Below are positions 18,775 through 27,609 of a stretch of DNA of 64,000 nt, one piece after another. Numbering within the stretch: the first letter of the stretch is position 1; each line of letters opens with the position of its first letter. The position numbers and the translations under genes were made by a program. The stretch covers positions 62,001-126,000 of the forward strand of contig JAOQAK010000036.1 in assembly GCA_025963635.1 (NCBI GenBank), in the 5' to 3' direction. Source of the DNA: Ferruginibacter sp. Lineage in GTDB: Bacteria > Bacteroidota > Bacteroidia > Chitinophagales > Chitinophagaceae. The notes beneath the pieces are model-generated. The model made no database searches. It was not told the origin of the DNA and saw only the letters and a program-made list of their open reading frames with translations.

Positions 18775-20109
18775 ATGAAAACAAAATTATGGCTTGTAAT
18801 CATATTGCTAAGTCAACTTGCCTTGTCTTGCAAAAAAGAACTCACTGGTAGTGAGCCTTCCCTTAAAATGGCCAAAAGGGATAGTGAAAAAGAAAACGGC
18901 CATCTTAAGATTGCAATTGTATCTGACATTCATTACATGGATCCTTCCTTATTAATTCATGATGGAGCTTCAGGAACGGCATTTCAAAACTATTTAGACC
19001 AGGACCCAAAACTGGTGCAATACAGTGCGCCCATATTCAGGCAAGTTTTGAGCGAAATACAGGCAGATAAGCCAGACATTTTACTGCTCCCCGGAGATAT
19101 TACGAAAGATGGCGAAAAAGTTGGGCATATAGCGATGGCGGGCTTTCTAAATCAACTCCAAAACGATGGCATTAAGGTGTACGTGGTACCTGGAAACCAT
19201 GATATCAATAATGCAAAAGCGAAGCTATTTGACGGGAACAATGCCTACCCGGTAGACATGACATCCAAAGCTGATTTCGAAACGATCTACGGCAATTTTG
19301 GTTATAACAATGCTATTGCCCGGGATGCAAATTCTTTAAGCTATGTGGTGCAGCCACGGGAGGATTTACGGATCATCGGAATTGATGCCAGCAAATACGA
19401 GGAATATGGCCCCAGTGGCGATGTGGCCGCAGGAAGAATTAAGCCGGCAACGCTTACCTGGATACTTGCGCAACTTGAACTGGCAAAACAACAGAGCATT
19501 ACCATTTTTGCAATGATGCATCACAACCTTGTTAAACATTATGCAGGACAGTCACAACTGGACCCGGGGTATGTAATAGATGACTGGCAGAATGTTGCTA
19601 ACACACTGGTAGACGCAGGGCTGAAAATTATCTTCACGGGGCACTATCATGCCAATGACATTACGGCTTATGTTCATAATGAAAAAACACTGTTCGACAT
19701 TCAAACGGGTTCGCTGGTTACTGCTCCCATTCCTTACAGAATGGTCACCATGAAGGAGAAAAACCTGGAAGTAACTACAAGAACAGTACAATCCATCGCT
19801 GCAAATTTGCCCGGCGGTGTAAGTTTTCCCACGTTTGCCAACGGGTTTCTTTCCCAGCACCTCGATGGTTATTTTAATTATTACCTGGCTAATCAATTAG
19901 GTGCACCCGCACCATTGGCAGGTTTTGCCGCGCCACTATTTAGAAACGGCATCATGGCACATTTTGCAGGTGATGAAAAAATGCCGCCGGAACAACAAAA
20001 GAAAATTGATGAGCTTGCAACCATGTCGCAACAGTTAGCAGGCATTGTGACTACGCTGTGGACTGATTTAAATGAAAAAGACAATAAAACAGTTGTCAGT
20101 TACCGGTAA
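18775..20109 (+). CDS. Calcineurin-like metallophosphoesterase lipoprotein
   Basis: Predicted lipid-anchored periplasmic phosphoesterase, 444 residues. The signal peptide ends in a lipobox (LALSC, Cys19). The metal-binding motifs of the calcineurin-like fold appear in order: SDIHYMD (about residue 50), LLPGDITKDGE (about 105), VPGNHDINN (about 140), MMHHNLVKH (about 246) and TGHYHANDI (about 287). All metal ligands (D-H, GD, GNHD, H, GHxH) are present, so it should be active. The C-terminal 130 residues are helical and not assigned. The substrate (phosphomonoester, diester or nucleotide) is not deducible. Confidence 0.9.
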   Translation: MKTKLWLVIILLSQLALSCKKELTGSEPSLKMAKRDSEKENGHLKIAIVSDIHYMDPSLLIHDGASGTAFQNYLDQDPKLVQYSAPIFRQVLSEIQADKPDILLLPGDITKDGEKVGHIAMAGFLNQLQNDGIKVYVVPGNHDINNAKAKLFDGNNAYPVDMTSKADFETIYGNFGYNNAIARDANSLSYVVQPREDLRIIGIDASKYEEYGPSGDVAAGRIKPATLTWILAQLELAKQQSITIFAMMHHNLVKHYAGQSQLDPGYVIDDWQNVANTLVDAGLKIIFTGHYHANDITAYVHNEKTLFDIQTGSLVTAPIPYRMVTMKEKNLEVTTRTVQSIAANLPGGVSFPTFANGFLSQHLDGYFNYYLANQLGAPAPLAGFAAPLFRNGIMAHFAGDEKMPPEQQKKIDELATMSQQLAGIVTTLWTDLNEKDNKTVVSYR

Positions 20110-20183
20110 GCCTTAATAATACGCTTAACGTCGGATCATGCATTGGATGAACATCCATTGGCGTTTTATTTATAGTATACACC

Positions 20184-20327
20184 ATGGATGAGCGCTTTAA
20201 TAAAGCGATGAGTGATAACCTCGATAATCTCATTAAGAAGTCAACAATGATTAGCCAGAGTGGCGAAAAGGAACGGGTCCGTTTTTTAATAAGCTTCGCG
20301 AAAAAATATATGAATACAGGGAATTAA
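20184..20327 (+). CDS. Possible small protein, 47 residues
   Basis: A short open frame (starts MDERFNKAMSDNLDN, ends KKYMNTGN) that is highly polar and helix-prone, with protein-like composition. It lies between the metallophosphoesterase and the outer-membrane protein genes. It could be a small gene or the remnant of a larger one. No family recognised; the evidence is composition only. Confidence 0.3.
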   Translation: MDERFNKAMSDNLDNLIKKSTMISQSGEKERVRFLISFAKKYMNTGN

Positions 20328-20601
20328 AATAAAATGCCCAAAGCGCAGTATGCTACCCTGTATATAGTTTGTAACTACCTCTTAAAATCTTCCCCAAAGT
20401 TTTATAGCGCCTGCATGCGGGCAGGATCAGCTTGCAGGCAGGTTCGACAATCATGGGATCACCTCTCAGTATTGAAAGATCTTGCTCCCCCCCAAAAGCC
20501 TGTACAAGAATTGTGCATACATCACTTGGTTTAATATTTGCTTTCATCTTACCACAACTGGTCTGTGGAAGATTGGAAATAAAAATTCATCCCAAGTGAA
20601 A

Positions 20602-21936
20602 ATGCAGTACCGCCGCCGCCTTAAAAGGTTTTCGTTACGATATATGATGATATTATTTACGGTATTTGCGGGCATCTATACTGCCCATGGCCAGCAGCCA
20701 CCTCCTGATTCGCTGAAGGTGGATTCTTTACGCATCCGGTCTGGAACAGCGCCAAAGCCGGTAGACAATTTGAACAGGCAATATGATGTAGGCGATTTAT
20801 TCCGGGACGTTTTCCATCCGGGCAAGCAACCCGATTCCCTTCACAAAAGATCGGGAGTTACTATCATCCCGAATATTGCCGCAAATCCTACCGTCGGATT
20901 TCAAATCGGGATTAAGGCAGTAGCCGGAATAAAATTAGGAGATGATCCCAAAACGTTAATGTCCGTTGCTGCAACATCTGCCTCTATTACTACTAAGGGC
21001 ATTCTTTACTTTTATATCAGCCACAATGTATTCACCAATCGCAATAAGTGGAACCTGCAGGGAAGCCTTGTAACCGCCAAATCCGTTACCCCCGACTTCG
21101 GACTAGGAATAGGCCATGGCGCAGGCACAACAGAAGAAGACAAAGTACTTACCAACGCCGGCCGGAAAGGTCGTGTGCTTCATTCCTTATATTATATTTT
21201 CAGGGAAAAAGTGTACAAGGAGATGATGCCAAACTTTTTTGTTGGAGCCGGTCTGTCGTTTGAAATCAGGCGAAGCATTGAAGACCGGGCGGCAGCAGTA
21301 AATGGATTAACACCGTACAACATTTACAGCGAGCGATACGGCTTCGACCTGGATCACTATGCGTCCAATGGTGTGCTGCTGAGTGCAGAATATACCACCC
21401 GGGATAATCAAAACAGGGCGTATAAAGGCATTTACGCTGATGCAGGTTTTCGGCTCAATCAAGGCTGGTTGGGAAGTACAAAAAACGCTTTACAATTTAC
21501 CACGGATTTCAGGAAATATTTTAGCCTTTCTCTCCGAAACCCCGAACACGTGATCGCCTTTTGGAACTGGGGCTCCTATTTAATGAGTGGTGCGTTACCC
21601 TATCTCGAGTTGCCCGGCACCGGTAAAGACCCGGGCAGCCGCAGTGGAAGAGGGTATACCGTTACTTACTTTAAAGGCACAAAGTATAATTATTCAGAAG
21701 TTGAATATCGCTTCCCGATCACCCGCAACAAGTTTTTAAGCGGCGTTAGTTTTTTTCACCTGCAGACTGCCAATAACGATTTAGGAACAAAACTGTTTCA
21801 GCAGTGGCAACCCGGTGGTGGCGCTGGTTTGCGTGTGCTGTTTAATAAAGCAACCCGAACAAATTTATGCCTGGATTATGCCTTTGGAAAATATGGTTCA
21901 AAGGGTTTCTTTTTGGGCTTGAATGAAGCATTTTAA
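20602..21936 (+). CDS. Outer-membrane beta-barrel, surface antigen D15/Omp85-like without POTRA
   Basis: Predicted outer-membrane barrel of 444 residues. The ATG at 20602 (MQYRRRLKRFSLRYMMILF) is chosen because it is followed directly by a signal peptide ending AHGQ; the open frame extends 40 codons upstream but those residues are unlike a leader. After a proline-rich linker, the body alternates aromatic and polar residues typical of strands, includes GVTIIPNIAANPTVGFQIG near the first strand, and ends with a terminal Phe (LNEAF), the usual barrel-assembly signal. It resembles the PF01103 barrel, but no POTRA domains are visible, so a role in BamA-type assembly is unlikely. Function unknown; transport or surface phospholipase-like roles are possible. 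Confidence 0.8.
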   Translation: MQYRRRLKRFSLRYMMILFTVFAGIYTAHGQQPPPDSLKVDSLRIRSGTAPKPVDNLNRQYDVGDLFRDVFHPGKQPDSLHKRSGVTIIPNIAANPTVGFQIGIKAVAGIKLGDDPKTLMSVAATSASITTKGILYFYISHNVFTNRNKWNLQGSLVTAKSVTPDFGLGIGHGAGTTEEDKVLTNAGRKGRVLHSLYYIFREKVYKEMMPNFFVGAGLSFEIRRSIEDRAAAVNGLTPYNIYSERYGFDLDHYASNGVLLSAEYTTRDNQNRAYKGIYADAGFRLNQGWLGSTKNALQFTTDFRKYFSLSLRNPEHVIAFWNWGSYLMSGALPYLELPGTGKDPGSRSGRGYTVTYFKGTKYNYSEVEYRFPITRNKFLSGVSFFHLQTANNDLGTKLFQQWQPGGGAGLRVLFNKATRTNLCLDYAFGKYGSKGFFLGLNEAF

Positions 21937-22023
21937 GAACACATTCGCTTTAAAAGAAGCTGCCTGCCGGTATGCCGCAACAAAGTGCGACGCAACGATG
22001 TTCCTATGAAATACCACCGCCGG

Positions 22024-22227
22024 TTACATCAGCATTTTTTTATTTCCAGTACATATATCCACGGACCATAAATCAATTTGGGATTGGTAAATGCTACAAT
22101 ACTTTACCCGCCAGCCTTTAAAAATTTGCTTCCCCGTTTTTACCATTTGTACATTGCACGAGTTGGTCATTAGTGAAACAAGTGTGCCGTCGATGAATAA
22201 AATCAATACAGTTATTGAAAGAAGCAT
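22024..22227 (-). CDS. Doubtful small protein, 67 residues
   Basis: A short frame with a hydrophobic N-terminus (MLLSITVLILFIDGTLVSL) that could be a signal peptide, followed by a polar Cys-containing tail. No family resemblance. It may be a small exported protein or a chance frame; kept only because the N-terminus is leader-like. Confidence 0.25.
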   Translation of the reverse strand: MLLSITVLILFIDGTLVSLMTNSCNVQMVKTGKQIFKGWRVKYCSIYQSQIDLWSVDICTGNKKMLM

Positions 22228-22373
22228 CAGTATAAAAAATGTGAAGCACTAGTTAATTCCAGTCTGCACCACCCGCTCAGTTAAACAATTCTCCATGGGA
22301 TCCTCCTGCATGAATGCGCCGGATGATGACGCTTCCGCAAGCCCGGCCTGCAAGAATAAACAAGTAATCTGCC

Positions 22374-22404
22374 TTGCATTTTACTCTTTATAGTAGTACA
22401 TTTA
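22374..22404 (+). promoter_or_regulatory. Candidate promoter for the patatin gene
   Basis: TTG at 22374-22376 and TACATTTA at 22397-22404, separated by 20 bases, match the Bacteroidota -33/-7 pattern (TTG, TAnnTTTG) except for the last base. The element ends 38 bases before the ATG. Confidence 0.4.
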
Positions 22405-22442
22405 AATCTCTTCCCCTTATTATTCAATAAAAACTCTTCTTC

Positions 22443-25400
22443 ATGGATGCTGTTATGGATCTAACTGCCAGGGCAGTTTCTTTTATCACTTTAATTCAGG
22501 ATACTTTTTTAAGAGCATCCGTTCCTTCGGCTAACAATGAATTAACGCCGGCCGTTATGGATGTGTATGGTAATACGTTCCCCGACAGGTTTAATAGTTA
22601 TATAACCATTGTAAAGGCATTAGACAAAGAGAAATGCGCTGGTCGCACTAATGGTCCGGATGGCGAAAGGCCCGTGGGCTTTGAAAGCAAAGTACTGGAG
22701 CTGGTATGGTTTAGTAATAAAAGCGTTGACGAAACCGGGAAACAACTTGCAGAACAGTATGTAGTGGAATTGTGTACAGACATTGTGCTGTGGATCAATG
22801 CAAACCAAACAGCAATCATAGAAAAAGTTGGCACGTTTGGCGCATTTTCCCCGCCTTACGTTTGGCGTGAAGCAATCAGCGAAATCGTTTATTCTGATAT
22901 TGACCAGCGCATTGCACTTGCAGTGTGCTTGGAATACCTGCCCATCCATATCGTATTGGCTTTGGGCGGTACTGATTATGAAGCAGGCGACCAGCGAATA
23001 TTGCAATGGTGGCAAACAAATAAAAAGCAGAACAAGATTACGCTAAATGAAGATGAGCAAAAGCTGCAGGAGAAATTTAAAAAATTTGTTTACGGGAACA
23101 ACCCGAAAAAGTCAAATGATCTGCCAGGTGACGAATCCATCAATAATTTTTACTGGGAAAAAATTATTTACCTGTTTGGCCATTACAAAGAGCTGACCGA
23201 AGCACTCTTAAAAAATGATGCTCCTTTACCTTTTGAATATGTATTCAATGAGGAACTGGATGAGATAAAATCAAACAGGATATTGCGTGCGAAAGAACTT
23301 TTATCAACAGATGAACTCCAGGATCAAGACCAACGGACCGCGGATATTGGGGGTAACGGTTTAAGCAACAATGCACCCGGAATCCACAATGCCGCTGTTC
23401 ATCCGGCAGGGCCACACAGTTGTGATCCCTTTGTAAGAGCGAGGAATATGAAATTATTTGCCGTAGCCTTTTCGGGCGGGGGCATTCGATCCGCCACTTT
23501 CAACCTTGGTATATTACAAGGATTATCCAGGCAGGGGATGATTAGCCGTATCGATTATTTATCAACTGTTTCGGGTGGAGGTTATATCGGCAGCTGGCTG
23601 GCAACATGGATTAAGCGGCAAGGCTCTATAAAGAAAATAACGGATCGCCTGAACCCCGAAAAATCTGCCGATCCTTTTGGTGAAGAAGTAAGGCCCATCC
23701 GGTGGTTACGGATGTTTAGTAATTACTTCACTCCCAACAAAAGCATTATGTCGCTTGATTCCTGGACGGTGGGAGTAACCTGGCTAAGAAATACTTTATT
23801 GAATCAGTTGGTTATCTTTTTAGTGCTTTTAGCTGTTCTTCTTTTAGCAAGATCGTTTTACCAACTTTGGTTCTATAAAAGAATCTGGGCCGTTCTTTTC
23901 CCTGGTTTGTATGTATACATCACAGCCTGCTTATTTTCATTAATCATAGCACTTTTTACGGGCATTGGAATGCAATGGTACAATCGGGGCCGGCGACAAA
24001 CAATGCTTCCTTTCAACCTGCACAACAGCCATTGGATTACCGTTATTATTTTATTATTGGCGATTACAGGTTCATACATGGTAAGTGCATCGCTGTTTAC
24101 CCAGCAAGTCTCCAGTTTCCCAAATAAATTACTTGTGTTGTGGCCAGCGGGTTTATTCAGTTTGATTGTACTATTGATCATTGCGTGGTTTGGCAGGTAT
24201 GACAAGTGTATTGCATCCTTTGGCAAAACCCAAATAGGCGCAACATTCATCCTTATTTATACAGCTTTCTTTTCAGCAATTGTTGGCTGGCTTTCTTTAG
24301 CCGGTGCGTGGAAATTATTTGAACTGATCAAAACTTTCCCGGAAGCCAGGGCACAAGCATTAGGATTTGCGTTTGGTTTACCGATCGTATTACTGGTATT
24401 TGGCGTTACCGTAGTTTCAAGGATGGCGCTGCTGGGCAAATATTTTCCGGATGAAAGGAGGGAATGGTGGGGCAGGATGGGAGCAGTCATTAACCGGGTG
24501 GCATTTATCTGGATACTGGTTTCTGCAGCAACTTATTTGGCACGTGGTTCTTTAAATCCTCTATTGCATCGTTGGGCGCCTGCAACCCTTGGCGGCTGGA
24601 TGGCATTGGTTGGAGGAACAGTGAAGGCAGCTTTCAGTTCAAAAACGTCGGGTAAAGACGAGACCAAAGGATTTCAGGCGACCGCCCTCGACCTGCTAAG
24701 TAAGGCAGGTCCTTATCTTTTTGCATTGGGTATCCTGATTTTTTTACCGGCTTTGATAGATCCGCTGATGAGTAAACCGGGTTTTCCGGAAGCCATAGCA
24801 ATACGGCCGTGGTTGAAAGCACTTATTCTTGCGGTGATCTTTTTTATACCAGGCGTTTACCTTTCCTGGAAACTGGGCGTGAACGAATTTTCAATGCATC
24901 ATTTTTATCGTAACCGGCTGATCAGGGCTTACCTGGGAGCAACAAGGAGAAGATCATCCCGCGAAAGAACGGCAAATCCTTTTACCGGCTTTGATTCATT
25001 GGATGATGAGAAGCTGTCGAAGTTTACCAACGGGCAGGGGTATTTCGGACCATATCCTATCCTCAATACCGCATTGAATGCATCACAGGTGTTAGATCTC
25101 TCAAGGCAGGACCGTAAAGCCGAATCTTTTATTTTTTCGCCACTATATTGTGGTTTTGATTTTAGCACCGTGCGCTCTTCAGTTAATTCCGTAAACAAGT
25201 CTTATGATTACGGCTTCAGGCGCACGGAAAAATATGCCTATCCAAATGACGACGGGCCCGGAATAGGTACCGCTATGGCAATCTCCGGTGCAGCCGTAAA
25301 TGCAAACCAGGGCTATCATTCTTCTGCGGGAACAGCATTCCTGCTTACCGTGTTCAATGTTCAAATGGGTTGGTGGATAGGAAATCCCAGGAAAGGAAAA

Positions 25401-26054
25401 TGGCAGCAATCTGACCCCGATTTCGGTCTTGGCTATATTTTTTACAACCTCACAGGGCAAACCAATACAAAGAACGAATTTGTGTGTCTTTCTGATGGCG
25501 GGCATTTTGATAATATGGGGCTATACGAAATGGTAAGACGAAGATGCGCATTCATTATTCTCGGAGATAGTGAGCAGGATGAGAATTTCTCCTGTGAGGG
25601 ATTTGCAAATGCCATCCGGCGTTGCCGGATCGACTTCGGAGCAGAAATCGTTATTGATATCGACGACATTGTAAAACGGGAAAATCACTTTTCAAAACAG
25701 CATTACGCGATAGGAGAAATAAGGTATAGTGGCGATAAAACACCCACTGGAGTTATCCTTTATATTAAATCATCCATAACCGGGGATGAACCCGTAGACG
25801 TAACTGAATATGCCAAAAAGAACCCCACCTTTCCACACCAGACAACAGCAGACCAGTTCTTTGATGAAGAACAGTTTGAAAGCTATAGAAAATTAGGAAT
25901 GCACATTGCAGACATGGCAATGTCGGATAGAAGAGTTATGAAAGCACTCAATTTAAAATATAAGGAAAGTGCCGATGAGCGTGATAATGAAATCACGGAA
26001 AAGCCGATCAAGCTATTTAAAACACTCAAAGATTTTTTTACCAAAAATAGCTAA
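22443..26054 (+). CDS. Large membrane-embedded patatin-like phospholipase
   Basis: Predicted lipid acyl hydrolase of 1203 residues. Domain order: N-terminal region without recognised motifs (1-330); start of the patatin fold with the oxyanion motif FSGGGIRSA (about 343-351) and nucleophile elbow STVSGGGY (S377); then about nine hydrophobic segments (about 450-840, for example QLVIFLVLLAVLLLARSF); then the remainder of the catalytic domain with the dyad aspartate in LSDGGHFDNMG (D1018). The two catalytic residues are therefore separated by a large membrane block. Length is far above simple patatins (300-400) but similar to known large bacterial patatin-like proteins. It lies between other lipid enzymes. 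A promoter-like element is at 22374-22404. Substrate unknown; phospholipase A is the family expectation. Confidence 0.88.
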   Translation: MDAVMDLTARAVSFITLIQDTFLRASVPSANNELTPAVMDVYGNTFPDRFNSYITIVKALDKEKCAGRTNGPDGERPVGFESKVLELVWFSNKSVDETGKQLAEQYVVELCTDIVLWINANQTAIIEKVGTFGAFSPPYVWREAISEIVYSDIDQRIALAVCLEYLPIHIVLALGGTDYEAGDQRILQWWQTNKKQNKITLNEDEQKLQEKFKKFVYGNNPKKSNDLPGDESINNFYWEKIIYLFGHYKELTEALLKNDAPLPFEYVFNEELDEIKSNRILRAKELLSTDELQDQDQRTADIGGNGLSNNAPGIHNAAVHPAGPHSCDPFVRARNMKLFAVAFSGGGIRSATFNLGILQGLSRQGMISRIDYLSTVSGGGYIGSWLATWIKRQGSIKKITDRLNPEKSADPFGEEVRPIRWLRMFSNYFTPNKSIMSLDSWTVGVTWLRNTLLNQLVIFLVLLAVLLLARSFYQLWFYKRIWAVLFPGLYVYITACLFSLIIALFTGIGMQWYNRGRRQTMLPFNLHNSHWITVIILLLAITGSYMVSASLFTQQVSSFPNKLLVLWPAGLFSLIVLLIIAWFGRYDKCIASFGKTQIGATFILIYTAFFSAIVGWLSLAGAWKLFELIKTFPEARAQALGFAFGLPIVLLVFGVTVVSRMALLGKYFPDERREWWGRMGAVINRVAFIWILVSAATYLARGSLNPLLHRWAPATLGGWMALVGGTVKAAFSSKTSGKDETKGFQATALDLLSKAGPYLFALGILIFLPALIDPLMSKPGFPEAIAIRPWLKALILAVIFFIPGVYLSWKLGVNEFSMHHFYRNRLIRAYLGATRRRSSRERTANPFTGFDSLDDEKLSKFTNGQGYFGPYPILNTALNASQVLDLSRQDRKAESFIFSPLYCGFDFSTVRSSVNSVNKSYDYGFRRTEKYAYPNDDGPGIGTAMAISGAAVNANQGYHSSAGTAFLLTVFNVQMGWWIGNPRKGKWQQSDPDFGLGYIFYNLTGQTNTKNEFVCLSDGGHFDNMGLYEMVRRRCAFIILGDSEQDENFSCEGFANAIRRCRIDFGAEIVIDIDDIVKRENHFSKQHYAIGEIRYSGDKTPTGVILYIKSSITGDEPVDVTEYAKKNPTFPHQTTADQFFDEEQFESYRKLGMHIADMAMSDRRVMKALNLKYKESADERDNEITEKPIKLFKTLKDFFTKNS

Positions 26055-26122
26055 ACCCATATTGTGTTGAACGCTACCTTCTTCCGTGTTTTTTTATGAG
26101 ATAAATATTGGTTCCTTGTAGT

Positions 26123-27253
26123 TTAGGGAGATGAAAGTTTTACTACAACTCCTCCCTTTTTTGTTATCCGTTCATTGCCTTCATTAAAATCGAAGTTTAA
26201 CACTTTGTCCATTAGCTTGCTTTCGACTGAAATCCTTTCGGGTAACCATCCGGCAGCAATGCCATCGGTTAAAGCCTCCACAGAAAGGCTTTTAATTTCC
26301 CCCAGGTCCATTCCTTCCAGGGTGATAAAAGTAGTGCTCCCTCTCTCCAGCGCCCCATCAGTATTTCTGTTGTAAGGAAGACTCGTCAACGAATTTCCCG
26401 AAGTGTTCGTTAGCGTAAACAGAAACCTTGCGTCGGTACCGGCGAGGAATTGATCGCTTGTTTTAACCGTCAATAAGTATTTTGGAATAGGAGCTATCGC
26501 AAAAGGGTTATGTCCATTTTGAGCCAATTGGTACACTTTGTTATAAGGCTCTGTAGTAATCAATTTCTTCAAGCGCTTTACTGCTCCTGTGTCCACCATA
26601 ATACCGTCAATATAAGTGTCTAAATATCTACGCATGGATGCTTTTTTACTAAGCACCCAGGTATAAATAAGTCCAAAGCTACCCGGCTCATGCTGGTTGC
26701 GGCAGCGTTGTGCTTCGGTAATGTTTTTAAAAACACCAGGTTTGTTTAAAAAGGTGGTGATCCCATCGGCATAGGAGAAATTCTGCTGGCCACTGCTTTT
26801 AAATATTTTCTCCAGCTGGTAGGGCGAAACATCTGATTCATCTACTCCTACTCCTACATTTGAATAAGTTCCTTTATAGCGGTTCAAAAAGTTGTGGTCA
26901 TTTGCATTCGTCATCAGCATCACCACCCCATCACATGGCTCTCCGGAAAAATTATCTTTTACGATCGCGATAAATTCGTTGGGGTCAAAATCCGTATCTT
27001 TTATATCCCAAATTACCAGCGCAAGGTTATACTGCTCATCAAGCAGCAGCGCTTTCAATTCCCGCAGGTAATCCTGCACAGTAGGAACGTTTTCATAGGA
27101 AGGTTGAGGAATATGGCTTACATAAAACCTGCCTTCAGCATGTACTATATCCGGCTCCAGTGCATTGGCTCCCTTCTGTAGATATTCCCTGGCTTCTTCT
27201 ATCGTATTCGGGTTATGGCCAATAATATAAAAAAGGTGTTTTTGTCGAGGCAT
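26123..27253 (-). CDS. Sphingomyelinase D/GDPD-like phospholipase D fused to a PLAT domain
   Basis: Predicted phospholipase D of the GDPD superfamily, 376 residues from ATG 27253 (MPRQKHLFYIIGH). The frame continues upstream to a TTG at 27319, but homology begins at the ATG. The TIM-barrel part (1-255) has the catalytic set H13, E33, D35, H47 and D83 at positions almost equal to those of arachnid sphingomyelinase D (H12, E32, D34, H47, D91), plus the C-terminal TWVLSKKASMRRYLD and DGIMVD segments. Residues 259-376 look like a PLAT/LH2 lipid-binding domain (YLLTVKT, AGTDARFLFTL, ERGSTTFITL, DLGEIKSLSV). No signal peptide is evident. It converges on the patatin gene with a 68-base gap. Substrate inferred: sphingo- or lyso-phospholipid. 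Confidence 0.75.
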   Translation of the reverse strand: MPRQKHLFYIIGHNPNTIEEAREYLQKGANALEPDIVHAEGRFYVSHIPQPSYENVPTVQDYLRELKALLLDEQYNLALVIWDIKDTDFDPNEFIAIVKDNFSGEPCDGVVMLMTNANDHNFLNRYKGTYSNVGVGVDESDVSPYQLEKIFKSSGQQNFSYADGITTFLNKPGVFKNITEAQRCRNQHEPGSFGLIYTWVLSKKASMRRYLDTYIDGIMVDTGAVKRLKKLITTEPYNKVYQLAQNGHNPFAIAPIPKYLLTVKTSDQFLAGTDARFLFTLTNTSGNSLTSLPYNRNTDGALERGSTTFITLEGMDLGEIKSLSVEALTDGIAAGWLPERISVESKLMDKVLNFDFNEGNERITKKGGVVVKLSSP

Positions 27254-27609
27254 ATGAGGTAAAAAATATTGAACGTTTTTGAGCTTTTCTAATGTTCGTT
27301 TGGCATCAATGTATAGCAATTTACAATATGATTATAAGAACAGCGTTTCCATTGGTAGAAAAAAAATACACGGCTTTTCAGGGGGTAAATAAGAAGAGTT
27401 TTAGCTCCTTGGATCCTTACTTTTTTTGTGGCAATTTTTTAAAAATTAGAAGGATTGCCACAGGGCTGTGGCAAATTTTCGTTTTCATTCCAAATTGCCA
27501 CAGAGAAATCGTTGAAACAATTCATCGGCTTTAATATAGCAGCCGCCAATTTAGTTTGGAGAGAGCCCTCGAAGAGAGATCTAATCCAAACCTATTGCAT
27601 AAGAACCGG
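27254..27609. other. Intergenic stretch containing TTGCCACA repeats
   Basis: About 350 bases between two minus-strand genes with no coding frame. The notable content is the cluster of TTGCCACA/TGTGGCAA copies at 27427-27503, annotated separately. Confidence 0.5.
27427..27503. repeat. Clustered TTGCCACA / TGTGGCAA inverted copies
   Basis: There are four copies of an 8-9 base motif: TGTGGCAA at 27427-27434, a perfect palindrome TTGCCACAGGGCTGTGGCAA at 27455-27474 (9-bp arms, GG centre), and TTGCCACAG at 27495-27503. The flanks are A/T-runs, so outer arms could pair around the central hairpin. Possibly an operator cluster or a terminator/attenuator; function not known. Confidence 0.7.

Larger units (their letters stand above)
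21937..22442. other. Intergenic stretch with patatin-gene promoter
   Basis: About 500 bases between the barrel and patatin genes. Contents: a doubtful 67-codon minus-strand frame (22024-22227) and a promoter-like pair at 22374-22404. No terminator or repeat was recognised. Confidence 0.5.

Noticed and set aside
20482..20601. N-terminal extension of the outer-membrane barrel protein
   Set aside because: The residues precede a clean signal peptide beginning at 20602 and do not resemble a leader.
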